Assembly (NCBI GenBank): GCA_031552825.1
Contig: JAVBMD010000029.1
Span: forward strand, 1-53,219
Reading direction: 5' to 3'
Length of the DNA stretch: 53,219 nt
DNA from: WQXF01 sp031552825
GTDB taxonomy: Bacteria; Bacillota; Clostridia; Christensenellales; Aristaeellaceae
This document shows positions 23,742 to 31,594 of the stretch, in pieces. Position numbers and translations under genes: made by a program. The first letter of the stretch is position 1, and every line of letters begins with the position of its first letter. The notes below the pieces were generated by a model. That model did no database searches. It saw only the letters and a program-made list of their open reading frames with translations, and was not told the origin of the DNA.

Positions 23742-24994
23742 AAAAAACAGCGTTGCTTGCGCTGTGCCTAGCGTTGCTTGCGACGCTGCTCTCCGGCTGC
23801 ACGCATGCCGTGGAGATCGACGAGCGTGCCTTTGTGTTCGTGATGACGCTGGACGTGGAAAACAACGGCGATCTTCGCATCGGCATCCAGATCGCCGCCG
23901 GTACGGAAAACCTGAACGAGAGCAGCGCGCGGTCGGGCGGAGCGGAACAGGACAGCGGCGCAAAGGAAGCCGAGGGCGAGGGGAAGGAGGGCTCTACCGA
24001 GGTCGCCAGCAAGGAGCATGACCCGTTGGCGATTTCGCATTTGCAGCAGGGCGCTTATTATCTAATCAGCGCTGTGGGAAAGGAATACTATCAGGCACTG
24101 TCGATGCTGTATGCCACCGTCCCGCGCAGGCTGGATTTTTCTCATGTGCGCGAGATCATCGTTTCCGAGCGGTTGGCGCGCTCCGACGCGTTTCGCCTTC
24201 TGCTGGATAATCTGATGGCCACCAAGACGATGCGCACCGCCGCCCACCTGCTGATCGTCAAGGACAGCGCGCTGGATATGGCCGCGCACCAGCAGTCCTT
24301 CCTCGGCTCCCGGCTGGCGGAGTATATCGAGCTGCGCATGCGCTATGCGCAATACTTTGGTTTTGTTGGGCACTCCTCGCTGCAGCTTCTGTGGGAGCGC
24401 ATGCTCTGCGACTATGGCGATACGCTGGCAACCTATGGCGCTGTCAACGATTTTAAGAAAACCAAGCCGCTGGTGCCGGATCGCATACTGGACGAGCTCG
24501 CCGGCCATCTTCCGCGCGCCAGCATCAACGAGACCGAGTACATGGGCGCGGCATTGTTCAACGATAAAAAAATGGTCGGAACGGTCACCGGCTTTGGCAT
24601 GCAGATGACGCGCCTGCTGGGCAAAAGCGAGGGCGTGCTGGTCTATGCCGTGGACGGTACCCCTTTTCATCTCCGAGCGAAAAAGCCCCCCCGGCTGCAG
24701 ATGAGCCTCGTGGAGGGGAAGGTGCATTTGAAGGTGGAAATTTCGCTGTGGGCATGGCAATCGGACGTCGAAGGCGGGGTGTCGCTGGAGCGGCTGCGGG
24801 AGAAATTGACCGAGGATTGCCTTGCCCAGATACGGTTTTATCAGGCGCTTCGCTGCGACCCGCTGGGTTTCGCGGAAAAGATCGTCCGGCATTTCCCCAC
24901 CGTGGATGCGTGGAGGGCCGCGGATTGGCGCGCCGCCTTTCATGATGCGGAAGCCGAGGTGACGGTGCAGGTGGAGCGGAGCAATCTTCTATAA
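23738..24994 (+). CDS. gerC: Spore germinant receptor lipoprotein C (GerC family)
   Basis: The 418-residue lipoprotein has a signal peptide with lipobox LLSGC (Cys about residue 21). A long Ger(x)C domain follows, with IDERAFVFVMTLD near the start, a charged Glu, Gly and Ser-rich linker (about 55-95), and the second domain around GAALFNDKKMVGTVTG. It is lipid-anchored beside GerA and GerB. AAGGAGG precedes the ATG at 23738. The stop codon is directly followed by the stop codon of the convergent gene, with no bases between and no terminator. Confidence 0.92.
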   Translation: MKKTALLALCLALLATLLSGCTHAVEIDERAFVFVMTLDVENNGDLRIGIQIAAGTENLNESSARSGGAEQDSGAKEAEGEGKEGSTEVASKEHDPLAISHLQQGAYYLISAVGKEYYQALSMLYATVPRRLDFSHVREIIVSERLARSDAFRLLLDNLMATKTMRTAAHLLIVKDSALDMAAHQQSFLGSRLAEYIELRMRYAQYFGFVGHSSLQLLWERMLCDYGDTLATYGAVNDFKKTKPLVPDRILDELAGHLPRASINETEYMGAALFNDKKMVGTVTGFGMQMTRLLGKSEGVLVYAVDGTPFHLRAKKPPRLQMSLVEGKVHLKVEISLWAWQSDVEGGVSLERLREKLTEDCLAQIRFYQALRCDPLGFAEKIVRHFPTVDAWRAADWRAAFHDAEAEVTVQVERSNLL

Positions 24995-25828
24995 TCAGCC
25001 GGAAGGGGGCAGGAGCGGTTGCATTGTGGCGGCAGGGGCGCGCGTTGCCGCCGGGGGGAGGCCGGCTTGGCGGGATAGTTGCTGGCGGAGCAGGTTTACA
25101 GCGCCCCAAGCGATGATCAGCCCGGCGAAGAGCGCCATCCAGAAAGCCAGCCTGCGCCGCTTAAGCAGCGAAAGCATGTGCGCGAATTCAGCCTGGCGGC
25201 TGGTGCGCATCGAGCGCTGGCGCTGGGTGGCCTCCTCGCGCTCTTCGCGCTCGGTATGTACCAGCTCCTCGCGCTGGCGCTGGTATTGCGCCATCACCGG
25301 CCCCAGTTGGTAGCGGGAGAAGGTTTCCTCGCGGCTGCGGCGGCAACGGCGGCATGCGCGCAGCGCGCGCGGATTGAACCGGCCGCATACGCAAACCCAC
25401 ACGTCCTCGCGCCGCTCCGGCCAACAGACGGCGTCGGCGCCGGCGATCGCCGTCAGCGCCACGCGCTGAGGCCCCGGCGCAAGTACCTTGGGCGTGCAGT
25501 CGCGCAGCGCGTCCGGCGCGCCTACCCAAGCCTCGCCGCCATCAAAGCCGACGCGCTGGATAACGACCCGGGCGTCTTGAAAAAAGGGCAGCTCGTCCAT
25601 CACCATGCACAGCGTAAACGGCGCATGCGGCTGGGATTGCAGGCGGCGATAGCGAAGCGGGCGCACGCCCATGCTCGCGCCCTGCGCGTCGAGCATGGTT
25701 ACCTGCGCGTGCAGCTCGGTCAGCGCGCGATCGGAAAGGTTGCGAAAGGTGAGGTAGGCCTGCGCGCGCCCGCTGCTATCGCGCAGCACCTCCACGGAAT
25801 CAAATTCCGCAGGGCAGGTCAGATCCAT
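24995..25828 (-). CDS. Zinc-ribbon, single-pass membrane protein of unknown function
   Basis: This 277-residue protein is not recognised. Residues 1-130 look like a beta-rich domain (FRNLSDRALTELHAQVTMLD), similar in kind to sandwich modules. At about 145-165 lies a zinc-ribbon-like set VCVCGRFNP then ACRRCRR. A long, highly charged helix (Arg, Glu, Gln) leads to a membrane helix (about 230-250, FWMALFAGLIIAWGAV) and a Pro/Ala-rich tail. The ATG at 25828 is 17 bases from AGGAGG, so ATT or CTG codons just upstream may be the true start. It lies 50 bases after proA. Its gene meets gerC tail to tail. Confidence 0.6.
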   Translation of the reverse strand: MDLTCPAEFDSVEVLRDSSGRAQAYLTFRNLSDRALTELHAQVTMLDAQGASMGVRPLRYRRLQSQPHAPFTLCMVMDELPFFQDARVVIQRVGFDGGEAWVGAPDALRDCTPKVLAPGPQRVALTAIAGADAVCWPERREDVWVCVCGRFNPRALRACRRCRRSREETFSRYQLGPVMAQYQRQREELVHTEREEREEATQRQRSMRTSRQAEFAHMLSLLKRRRLAFWMALFAGLIIAWGAVNLLRQQLSRQAGLPPAATRAPAATMQPLLPPSG

Positions 25829-25878
25829 CAGAATCGTGAAAGCCACCTCCTTTGGGGAAAGCAAGCGGTATCTTCGCT

Positions 25879-27177
25879 TTACACGGGGCAGCGCTTTTCC
25901 AGCGCGCGGTGCGTGAAGCGCAGCTGACCCTCGGCAAACGCCGCGACGAGCTGCCCGCTGCCGAGCAACTTATACTTGTAGGTGCAAAGCCCCTCCATCC
26001 CCATCGGGCCTCGGGCGTGCAGTTTGCCAGTGGCGACGCCCACCTCGGCGCCCAGGCCGTAGCGGAAGCCGTCGGCGAAGCGGGTGGAGCAATTATGGAA
26101 CACCCCGGCGCTGTCGACCAGCATCAGGAAGGTGCGGGCAGCCTGCGCGTCGTCGGTCACGATGCAGTCGGTATGGCCCGAGCCGTGGGCATTGATGTGC
26201 GCGATGGCTTCCTCCAGCGTATCGACGACGCGCACCGCAAGGGTGTAGTCCAAAAATTCGGTATCATAATCCTCCTCGCGCGCGGCCTCGCAGGGGATCA
26301 GCGCCCGGGTGCGCGCGCAGCCGCGCAGCGTCACCCCGGCGGCGGACATGGCTGCTGCCAGCGGCGGCAGTACGCGGGGCGCGATCTCGCGGTGTACCAG
26401 CAGCGTCTCGGCGGCGTTGCACACCGATACATATTGCGCCTTGCTGTCCACCGCCACGCGAACCGCCATCTCGATATCGGCGGCGCGGTCGATGTATACG
26501 GCGCACAGGCCGTCGGCGTGGCCGAGCACCGGGATGCGGCTGTGCTCCATAATATAGCGCACAAAATCGTTGCTGCCGCGCGGGATAATCAAATCGATGC
26601 AGTCGTCCATGCCCAGCATCTCGACGACCTCCTCGCGGGTTTCGAGCAGGCCGATCCAGCCCTGCGGGATGCCTGCGGCGCGGGTAGCCGATTCGATGGC
26701 TTCATAAAGCGCGCGATTGGTGCGCGCGGCTTCGCGGCCGCCCTTGAGCAGGCAAGCGTTGCCGCTCTTGAGGCAGAGCGCCGCGATCTGTGCCAGCGCA
26801 TCGGGCCGGGATTCGAAGATCACGCCGACGACGCCGATCGGGCAGGCCACACGATAGAGCTCCAGCCCGGGCGACAGCTCGGTGGCGCGCTGGGTATCGC
26901 CGATGGGGTCGGGCAGCGCGGCCAGCGCGGAGAGCCCGGCTAGCACCTCCTCCAGCTTGGCGGCATCGAAACGCAGCCGTTTGAGCAACGGCGCTTCCAG
27001 CCGCTGCGCGGTGGCTTGCTCCAGATCCGCCGCATTGGCGGCAAAGATGCCCTCGGCGTTGTCGCGCAACGCCTCGGCGATGGCGGCTAGCGCGGCGTTG
27101 CGCGCGGCGTTCGTTGTGGCGGCGAGGGGAATGGCCGCATCCCTAGCGGCGCGAGCCAATGCGATGCGATCGGACAT
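25879..27177 (-). CDS. proA: Gamma-glutamyl phosphate reductase
   Basis: The 432-residue enzyme reduces gamma-glutamyl phosphate with NADPH in proline synthesis. Family blocks are VACPIGVVGVIFESRPD, CLKSGNACLLKGG, the catalytic Cys in VSVCNAAETLLVH (about 252), HGSGHTDCIVT and GLGAEVGVATGKLHARGP. The start at 27177 (MSDRIALA) gives the typical length. proB is not in the window. It lies 22 bases downstream of the histidine phosphatase gene and 50 bases upstream of the zinc-ribbon gene, so the three probably share a transcript. Confidence 0.95.
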   Translation of the reverse strand: MSDRIALARAARDAAIPLAATTNAARNAALAAIAEALRDNAEGIFAANAADLEQATAQRLEAPLLKRLRFDAAKLEEVLAGLSALAALPDPIGDTQRATELSPGLELYRVACPIGVVGVIFESRPDALAQIAALCLKSGNACLLKGGREAARTNRALYEAIESATRAAGIPQGWIGLLETREEVVEMLGMDDCIDLIIPRGSNDFVRYIMEHSRIPVLGHADGLCAVYIDRAADIEMAVRVAVDSKAQYVSVCNAAETLLVHREIAPRVLPPLAAAMSAAGVTLRGCARTRALIPCEAAREEDYDTEFLDYTLAVRVVDTLEEAIAHINAHGSGHTDCIVTDDAQAARTFLMLVDSAGVFHNCSTRFADGFRYGLGAEVGVATGKLHARGPMGMEGLCTYKYKLLGSGQLVAAFAEGQLRFTHRALEKRCPV

Positions 27178-27199
27178 GGGAGCTTTCCGCCTTTCTTGC

Positions 27200-27808
27200 T
27201 CAAAGGTCAAAGAGGATTTCCTGCGAATCAACGCAGGCGCCGCCGAGAAAATCCAGCCGGATAACATAGGGCAGCAGCGGCACGAGCCGGTCAAAATCCT
27301 CGAAGGTGAACGAGGGCAGGTGATGCTTTAGCATCACCGCGAGCGCTACGCCGTGTGTGCCGATGGCGACGGTGCGCTCCGGCTCGGCGGCCAGCACCTG
27401 CGCCAGCGCGGGCAGATTGCGCGCCTGCACCTGGCCGAAGGATTCGCAGCCCGCCTCTACGTAGGAAAAATCATTCCATAGCCTGCGGCTCAGCGCGTCC
27501 CAATCCTTTATCCAGCCCTTGCCGTCGCCGTTGCTGTACTCGCGAAAGCCGTCCAGCAGGATCGGCGCCAAGCCAACCCGGCAAGCGAGCGGCGTGATGG
27601 TCTGGATGGCGCGGGGGTAGGGGCTGCTATAGATGCGGTCGAACCCGATGCCGCCGAGCAGGCCGGATAATTTCTCGGCGTCGGCGAAGCCTTTTGGGGT
27701 CAGCGGGCGCAGCACATCCTCCTTCACCGAATGATCGGATTGCGCGTGGCGAATGAAGTAGACCCGCGTAACGCTAGGCGGCTTCTCCGCAAAAATCCAT
27801 TGCCGCAT
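27200..27808 (-). CDS. Histidine phosphatase family protein
   Basis: The 202-residue protein of the phosphoglycerate-mutase-like fold has the phosphohistidine motif FIRHAQSDH (about 18), an Arg in YSSPYPRAIQT, and the second catalytic His in IGTHGVAL (about 150). Such enzymes remove phosphate from sugars, nucleotides or other small molecules; the substrate is unknown. The ATG at 27808 follows GGGAGG by 7 bases. It heads the operon with proA. Confidence 0.88.
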   Translation of the reverse strand: MRQWIFAEKPPSVTRVYFIRHAQSDHSVKEDVLRPLTPKGFADAEKLSGLLGGIGFDRIYSSPYPRAIQTITPLACRVGLAPILLDGFREYSNGDGKGWIKDWDALSRRLWNDFSYVEAGCESFGQVQARNLPALAQVLAAEPERTVAIGTHGVALAVMLKHHLPSFTFEDFDRLVPLLPYVIRLDFLGGACVDSQEILFDL

Positions 27809-27836
27809 GCCGCGTCCTCCCGAATGCGTTTTCACT

Positions 27837-27845
27837 ATTATATCA
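27837..27845 (-). promoter_or_regulatory. Extended -10 promoter of the phosphatase-proA operon
   Basis: On the minus strand the sequence TGATATAAT is an extended -10 (TGn plus a consensus TATAAT). No good -35 is seen at 17 bases. It lies 29 bases before the phosphatase start codon. Confidence 0.55.
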
Positions 27846-27944
27846 TATTCCTGCACGTTTTGCGCCACGAAGCTGTCACGATTGTGCGCTATACTCGTCC
27901 CATCAACAACCAGGGAACGTTCCCCCCGAGCGTTCCCTTGATAT

Positions 27945-27972
27945 AAAAAAGCCCGCCGAAGCTACGGCGGGT
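27945..27972 (-). terminator. Intrinsic terminator of the DUF1015 gene
   Basis: An 8-bp GC stem (27951-27958 with 27965-27972) with a 6-base loop is followed on the minus strand by six T (A run 27945-27950). Beyond it is a second inverted repeat, AGGGAACG-CGTTCCCT at 27912-27938, which may be a back-up hairpin or an operator near the phosphatase promoter. Confidence 0.88.
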
Positions 27973-27989
27973 CTATTTTTGTCGTTGCG

Positions 27990-29264
27990 TCAAACGATGG
28001 CGCGGCACTCCAAATAATATCGTTTATCCTGCGCCTCGCCCATAGAGAAGGTTTTGCGCGGCAACACGCCGCCCGCGCGCACGGCGGGGAAAAGCGCGGC
28101 CTTGTCCAGCGCGGGCAGCAGTACGCCGCCGGTTCGCGGCGCGGCGCACAGCGCGCGCAGGCTATCTTCCCCGTGGATGTAGTCGATCTCCGCGACGGGG
28201 TGAGAGGCTACAAAGCCGTCGAGAAAATCTTGAACGGAGGCCACGGCCAGCGCGGCCTTTGGCGTGCTGAGCTTCCAGGGCAGGGAGCCCGCCGCGGAAA
28301 CAAACACGCCGCCCTGCTCGCCGGGGCTTGGCGCTTCGTACATCAGCCCCAGCCCGTGCGCCTGCGCATAGGATGCCCACGCCGCGCCCAGCTCCTCCGG
28401 ATCGGCGTGAAACAACACGCGATGGATGGGTTCAAACCGCATCGCGTCGTCGTGCAGGTTGACCAGTTCCACCATGGCGAAGCGCGCCGGATGTTCCGCG
28501 CGCTGCGCTTCGGTGAGCGTGCCGCGCAGGTTGAGCCAGCATTGGCGCGCGGTGGCCAGCGAATGGTTGCCATCGCCCACGGCAAAGAGCAGCCCATCGC
28601 CTGCGGCGCGCAGCGCTTCCAGCGCGTCGGCCAGCTGATCCAGCGCCTCCGGCGTCTCTACCGCCCAGCCGCGCACGTGGCCGCCGCCCTGCATCAGCTC
28701 AAAATCGTACAGCGGGCGCAGCTGTTCCCGCGCGGCGTACAGCGGCTCGACGACGGTGCGCATCGGATCGTCGGCCAGCAGCATGACGTGCGAAGCCTCG
28801 ATGGGCGCGCCCTCGCGGATCTGCACGCGCGGCGGGATGCGCGCCAAGATGGTGCCTTCGGTGGGGCGGATCAGGCTGCAAGCATCGGGCGAGAAATCAT
28901 ACCGCTCCAGATCGACGGCCATTACCAACCCCAGCCGGTTGCCGGCGGAGGTGCCGCGCTCCAGCAGCACAAAGCCGTGCGATGCGGTTTCCAGCACGCC
29001 CTGCGTCTGGTAGTCCCGCATCGCACGGTGAATATCCTTTACGCGCCCCATGCCTTGGGCGAGATAGGTTTCGGGGAAGATCAGGCGATACGCCGAGGGC
29101 GCGTCGCCCACGGTCTCCGCTACGCGCTGCCAGTAGGCCGGTTCGGCGGTAAACTGATCGCAAGCCACCACCGCCCACTTGCGCAGGTCGATATTTGCTT
29201 TGGGCAGCAGGATATCGGGCACCCGGATGCCGCAATCCCGCAAACGTTGTTCATAGGCCGCCAT
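27990..29264 (-). CDS. DUF1015 family protein
   Basis: The 424-residue cytoplasmic protein has the family blocks VVACDQFTAEP (about 33), SAYRLIFPETYL, and the most conserved motif FAVGDGNHSLATA (about 232) that may be a catalytic or nucleotide site. In Clostridia it is often found near serine-synthesis genes, but none is here. Relation to serine kinases has been proposed for parts of the family; I would not assign that. It has its own sigma-A promoter overlapping the stop codon of the upstream gene, and its own terminator. Confidence 0.88.
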   Translation of the reverse strand: MAAYEQRLRDCGIRVPDILLPKANIDLRKWAVVACDQFTAEPAYWQRVAETVGDAPSAYRLIFPETYLAQGMGRVKDIHRAMRDYQTQGVLETASHGFVLLERGTSAGNRLGLVMAVDLERYDFSPDACSLIRPTEGTILARIPPRVQIREGAPIEASHVMLLADDPMRTVVEPLYAAREQLRPLYDFELMQGGGHVRGWAVETPEALDQLADALEALRAAGDGLLFAVGDGNHSLATARQCWLNLRGTLTEAQRAEHPARFAMVELVNLHDDAMRFEPIHRVLFHADPEELGAAWASYAQAHGLGLMYEAPSPGEQGGVFVSAAGSLPWKLSTPKAALAVASVQDFLDGFVASHPVAEIDYIHGEDSLRALCAAPRTGGVLLPALDKAALFPAVRAGGVLPRKTFSMGEAQDKRYYLECRAIV

Positions 29265-29302
29265 GCTTGACTCCCCCTACAACTTCGCTATTGCATAGGG
29301 GT

Positions 29303-29331
29303 ATCATAGCACCGGCGGAAAGGGGTGTCAA
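29303..29331 (-). promoter_or_regulatory. Promoter of the DUF1015 gene
   Basis: On the minus strand TTGACA (complement of 29326-29331) and TATGAT (complement of 29303-29308) are 17 bases apart. The -35 box overlaps the stop codon of the RsfA-like gene, so vegetative transcription of DUF1015 is independent of it. Confidence 0.8.
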
Positions 29332-30197
29332 ATCTTGAGTTCGACGCTCTCCTGCGCTAAGGGCAGCGCCTCTTCCACGGCGGCAAGATGCTCGACGACC
29401 TCGCCGCAGAACTCGCCCACGCGCTGGGCGCGGGTGAATTCCGAAAGGCCGAGAAATTCCTTCACGCACTGCAGAAGCGCGCTGCAAGCGGTGCGCAACT
29501 GCTGCAGCTCTTGTCGCGTGTCCGCCAGCGCGATGCGCACCAGATCATGACGCACGGTGAGCCGATCCAGCTCCTGCGTGCGGTCGCGCTGGGTGTTGGA
29601 CAGCGCCATCTGCAGCAGTTGGTTGAGCCCATCCAACATTTGCAGCAGCGCCGGATCGCCGATGCGCTGGATGGTATCCACCGCCTCCTGATAGAGCGGC
29701 TCGGGGTCGCGGGAACGGCGCGAAGAGGCGAGCAGCGGATCGATATACGGTTCGCCTGCCGTCTCCATCTCGCTGATAACCTCGCGCACCAGTTGCGGGC
29801 GGCCCTTGATGGTGGAACGGTACTTGTTCTGATAGCGGAGCATCAGCGTCTTATCGCCGCTTGCCATCTGCTGCACGCAGGCGCGCACAGAGAGCCCCTT
29901 GGCGCGGGATGATAGCACCTGCCGCAGAAGCTGACGCACCTCATCTTCCGCGAAGGTGGAAAAGGGAAGCGCGCGCTTGAGCTCCGGCTCCTCGCGCTCC
30001 TTGAGTTGCGCATAGTAATAATTGCGGATGCTGTTGGGCTTGCGTCCCAATTCCACACCCACACGCTCGAAAACGTTGCGCAGGGGTTCCCCCTGCTCGT
30101 TGGCCTCATGCACCTGAGCCCATAGGCGTTCGGTTTCCTCGGGTCGCCATCCACCGCGCATACGCATTTGTCGCAGCTCAACCTGCTGCTGCTCCAT
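29328..30197 (-). CDS. RsfA-like Myb/SANT transcriptional regulator
   Basis: The 289-residue protein begins with a Myb/SANT-like DNA-binding domain (about 14-65): GWRPEETERLWAQV, then FERVGVELGRKPNSIRNYYY. This resembles the prespore regulator RsfA, in which a trihelical domain is followed by coiled-coil sequence. The middle is basic; the last 120 residues are predicted coiled coil rich in Gln and Leu. The ATG at 30197 follows GGAGGG. Its upstream region has a close match to a sigma-G promoter, which supports a forespore role. The target genes are unknown; the ger operon in this window is an obvious candidate. Confidence 0.75.
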   Translation of the reverse strand: MEQQQVELRQMRMRGGWRPEETERLWAQVHEANEQGEPLRNVFERVGVELGRKPNSIRNYYYAQLKEREEPELKRALPFSTFAEDEVRQLLRQVLSSRAKGLSVRACVQQMASGDKTLMLRYQNKYRSTIKGRPQLVREVISEMETAGEPYIDPLLASSRRSRDPEPLYQEAVDTIQRIGDPALLQMLDGLNQLLQMALSNTQRDRTQELDRLTVRHDLVRIALADTRQELQQLRTACSALLQCVKEFLGLSEFTRAQRVGEFCGEVVEHLAAVEEALPLAQESVELKI

Positions 30198-30232
30198 CTT
30201 GATCCCTCCAGTTCGTTGACTCCTTGCGGTGA

Positions 30233-30262
30233 TAGTATGATCCGAGCATGCAGCTCTTATAC
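30233..30262 (-). promoter_or_regulatory. Sigma-G-like promoter of the RsfA-like gene
   Basis: On the minus strand GTATA (complement of 30258-30262) fits gHATR, and CATACTA (complement of 30233-30239) fits CATWHTA at every position, with an 18-base spacer. It lies about 35 bases before the start codon, leaving room for the ribosome site. No sigma-A promoter is visible. Confidence 0.65.
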
Positions 30263-30362
30263 AGAGAATCAGGCGCGTCGGCGCGCAGCGAGGTGCGGTT
30301 TGCTGTATCATCGTATGTCGGCGGTGAAATGCGCATGACATGAAAAAGGGTATATGACAACG

Positions 30363-30391
30363 AAAACGGCGCTCCACATTGTGGAGCGCCG
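30363..30391 (-). terminator. Terminator of the perR-rubrerythrin operon
   Basis: A perfect 11-bp stem (30367-30377 with 30381-30391), 3-base loop, is followed on the minus strand by TTTT. It starts about 20 bases after the rubrerythrin stop and separates it from the RsfA-like gene. Confidence 0.8.
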
Positions 30392-30409
30392 GGGAAAACG
30401 GAGGGGGGA

Positions 30410-30943
30410 TTAGTAGTTGACGTTGCGTACCTCGAAGTAGGACTGCGGATGCGCGCAAACCGGACAAACCTTGGGCGCTTCCGTGCCGGTGTGCAGGTGG
30501 CCGCAGTTGCGGCAGATCCACACAACCTGCTCGTCCTTCACGAACACCTTGGCGGCGTTGAGGTTGTCGAGCAGCTTCATATAGCGCTCCTCGTGGGTCT
30601 TTTCGATTTCGGCTACTTTCTCAAACAGCACGGCGATGCGGGCGAAGCCTTCCTCGCGCGCGATCTTGGCGAATTCGGGGTACATCGATTCCCACTCGTA
30701 GTGCTCGCCGCCAGCAGCCTCCTTGAGGTTCTGCGCGGTGTCGCCGAGCAGGCCGAGCTCCTTGAACCACATTTCGGCGTGTTCCTTTTCGTTGCCGGCG
30801 GTCTCGGCGAAGAAAGCGCTGATCTGCTCGAAGCCCTGCTTCTTGGCCACCGAGGCAAAGTAGGTATACTTGTTGCGCGCCTGCGATTCGCCGGCGAATG
30901 CCGCCATCAAATTGGCTTCGGTTCTGCTTCCTTTAAGTTCCAT
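30410..30943 (-). CDS. rbr: Rubrerythrin
   Basis: The 177-residue protein combines an N-terminal ferritin-like di-iron domain with a C-terminal rubredoxin-type iron site. The di-iron ligands lie in FAGESQARNKY, GNEKEHAEMW and KTHEERY; the Cys pairs are ICRNCGH and VCPVCAH. It reduces hydrogen peroxide to water with electrons from NADH through rubredoxin, protecting strict anaerobes. The ATG at 30943 has GAAGGAGG upstream. It lies 32 bases downstream of the PerR/Fur-type gene and shares its promoter. Confidence 0.95.
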   Translation of the reverse strand: MELKGSRTEANLMAAFAGESQARNKYTYFASVAKKQGFEQISAFFAETAGNEKEHAEMWFKELGLLGDTAQNLKEAAGGEHYEWESMYPEFAKIAREEGFARIAVLFEKVAEIEKTHEERYMKLLDNLNAAKVFVKDEQVVWICRNCGHLHTGTEAPKVCPVCAHPQSYFEVRNVNY

Positions 30944-30975
30944 GTGAAAGCCTCCTTCAAAATGTGTTTTGGGTT

Positions 30976-31380
30976 TTATTGCGCGTCGTTTGCCGCACAG
31001 TTGCGGCATAGACCGACAAAGCTTAGCTGGTGGCGTTCCACCTTTACGCCGTGGCGCGCCGCAGCTTCCTTGGCGGCGGCCATGTTGACCAGCTCGCCCA
31101 TGTCCATCAGGTCGACCAACGCGCCGCAGCGCGTGCAGTGCAGATGATCGTGCGGGGAGGTGGTGCCGTCGTAACGATCGGGGCCGTCTTGGCTGCGGAT
31201 GCGCAACGCCTCGCCCTGCCCCTCTAGCAGCGCAAGGTTGCGGTATACCGTGCCCAGGCTGATGTTGGGGTGCGCCTCCCGAAGGGAATGGTAGAGCGTC
31301 TCCGCCGTGGGGTGGTCGTCTCGCGCCCGCAGCGCGGTGGAGATGGCTTCGCGCTGCCGGCTAAATCGTGTTGCAGGCAA
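30976..31380 (-). CDS. perR: Fur-family peroxide regulator (PerR-like)
   Basis: The 134-residue Fur-family repressor has a winged helix with NISLGTVYRNLALLE. The structural zinc site is HCTRC (about 91) and LCRNC (about 127), and the metal-sensing stretch is PHDHLHC. The start is TTG at 31380, 7 bases after GAGGAGG; a TTG seven codons earlier overlaps the ribosome site. The operon with rubrerythrin and the inverted repeat over its own promoter suggest a peroxide-responsive PerR. Fur itself cannot be excluded from sequence alone. Confidence 0.88.
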   Translation of the reverse strand: MPATRFSRQREAISTALRARDDHPTAETLYHSLREAHPNISLGTVYRNLALLEGQGEALRIRSQDGPDRYDGTTSPHDHLHCTRCGALVDLMDMGELVNMAAAKEAAARHGVKVERHQLSFVGLCRNCAANDAQ

Positions 31381-31400
31381 TCGAGCTCCTCCTCTCGACA

Positions 31401-31447
31401 ATAATAAGAATCATTGCTATTATAATCGGCGATCCTTGCTTTGTCAA
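31401..31447 (-). promoter_or_regulatory. perR-rbr promoter with Fur/PerR-type box
   Basis: On the minus strand a consensus TTGACA (complement of 31442-31447) and TATAAT (complement of 31419-31424) are 17 bases apart. A 23-bp inverted repeat (31401-31423, centre C at 31412; each arm has only two mismatches, core ATAATAnnAAT) overlaps the -10 box and the start point. It has the size and AT-rich make-up of a PerR or Fur box. Autorepression is inferred. Confidence 0.75.
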
Positions 31448-31525
31448 GCCTTCACTATCATTGCTGTTAAAACGGAAAAAAATGCTTGCGCTTTCACAGT
31501 TTTTGAAAAGATGCCCGCAAAACGA

Positions 31526-31554
31526 TTGCAAAGCGCGTTGGCTGGCGGTATGAT
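31526..31554 (+). promoter_or_regulatory. Promoter of the alcohol dehydrogenase operon
   Basis: TTGCAA (31526-31531) and TATGAT (31549-31554) are 17 bases apart, 40 bases before the start codon at 31595. It is divergent from the perR promoter. Confidence 0.7.
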
Positions 31555-31594
31555 AAAAAGGATGTAGAATGCAAGAGGCTGAGGAGGAAGAAGC

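Noticed and set aside
21031..24994. Reading the ger-like operon as an amino-acid permease operon
   Set aside because: GerA and GerC family blocks, the lipobox and the coupled three-gene order identify a germinant receptor.
27912..27938. AGGGAACG-CGTTCCCT inverted repeat as an independent terminator
   Set aside because: It has no U tract of its own on either strand; it was kept only as a possible back-up hairpin or operator.
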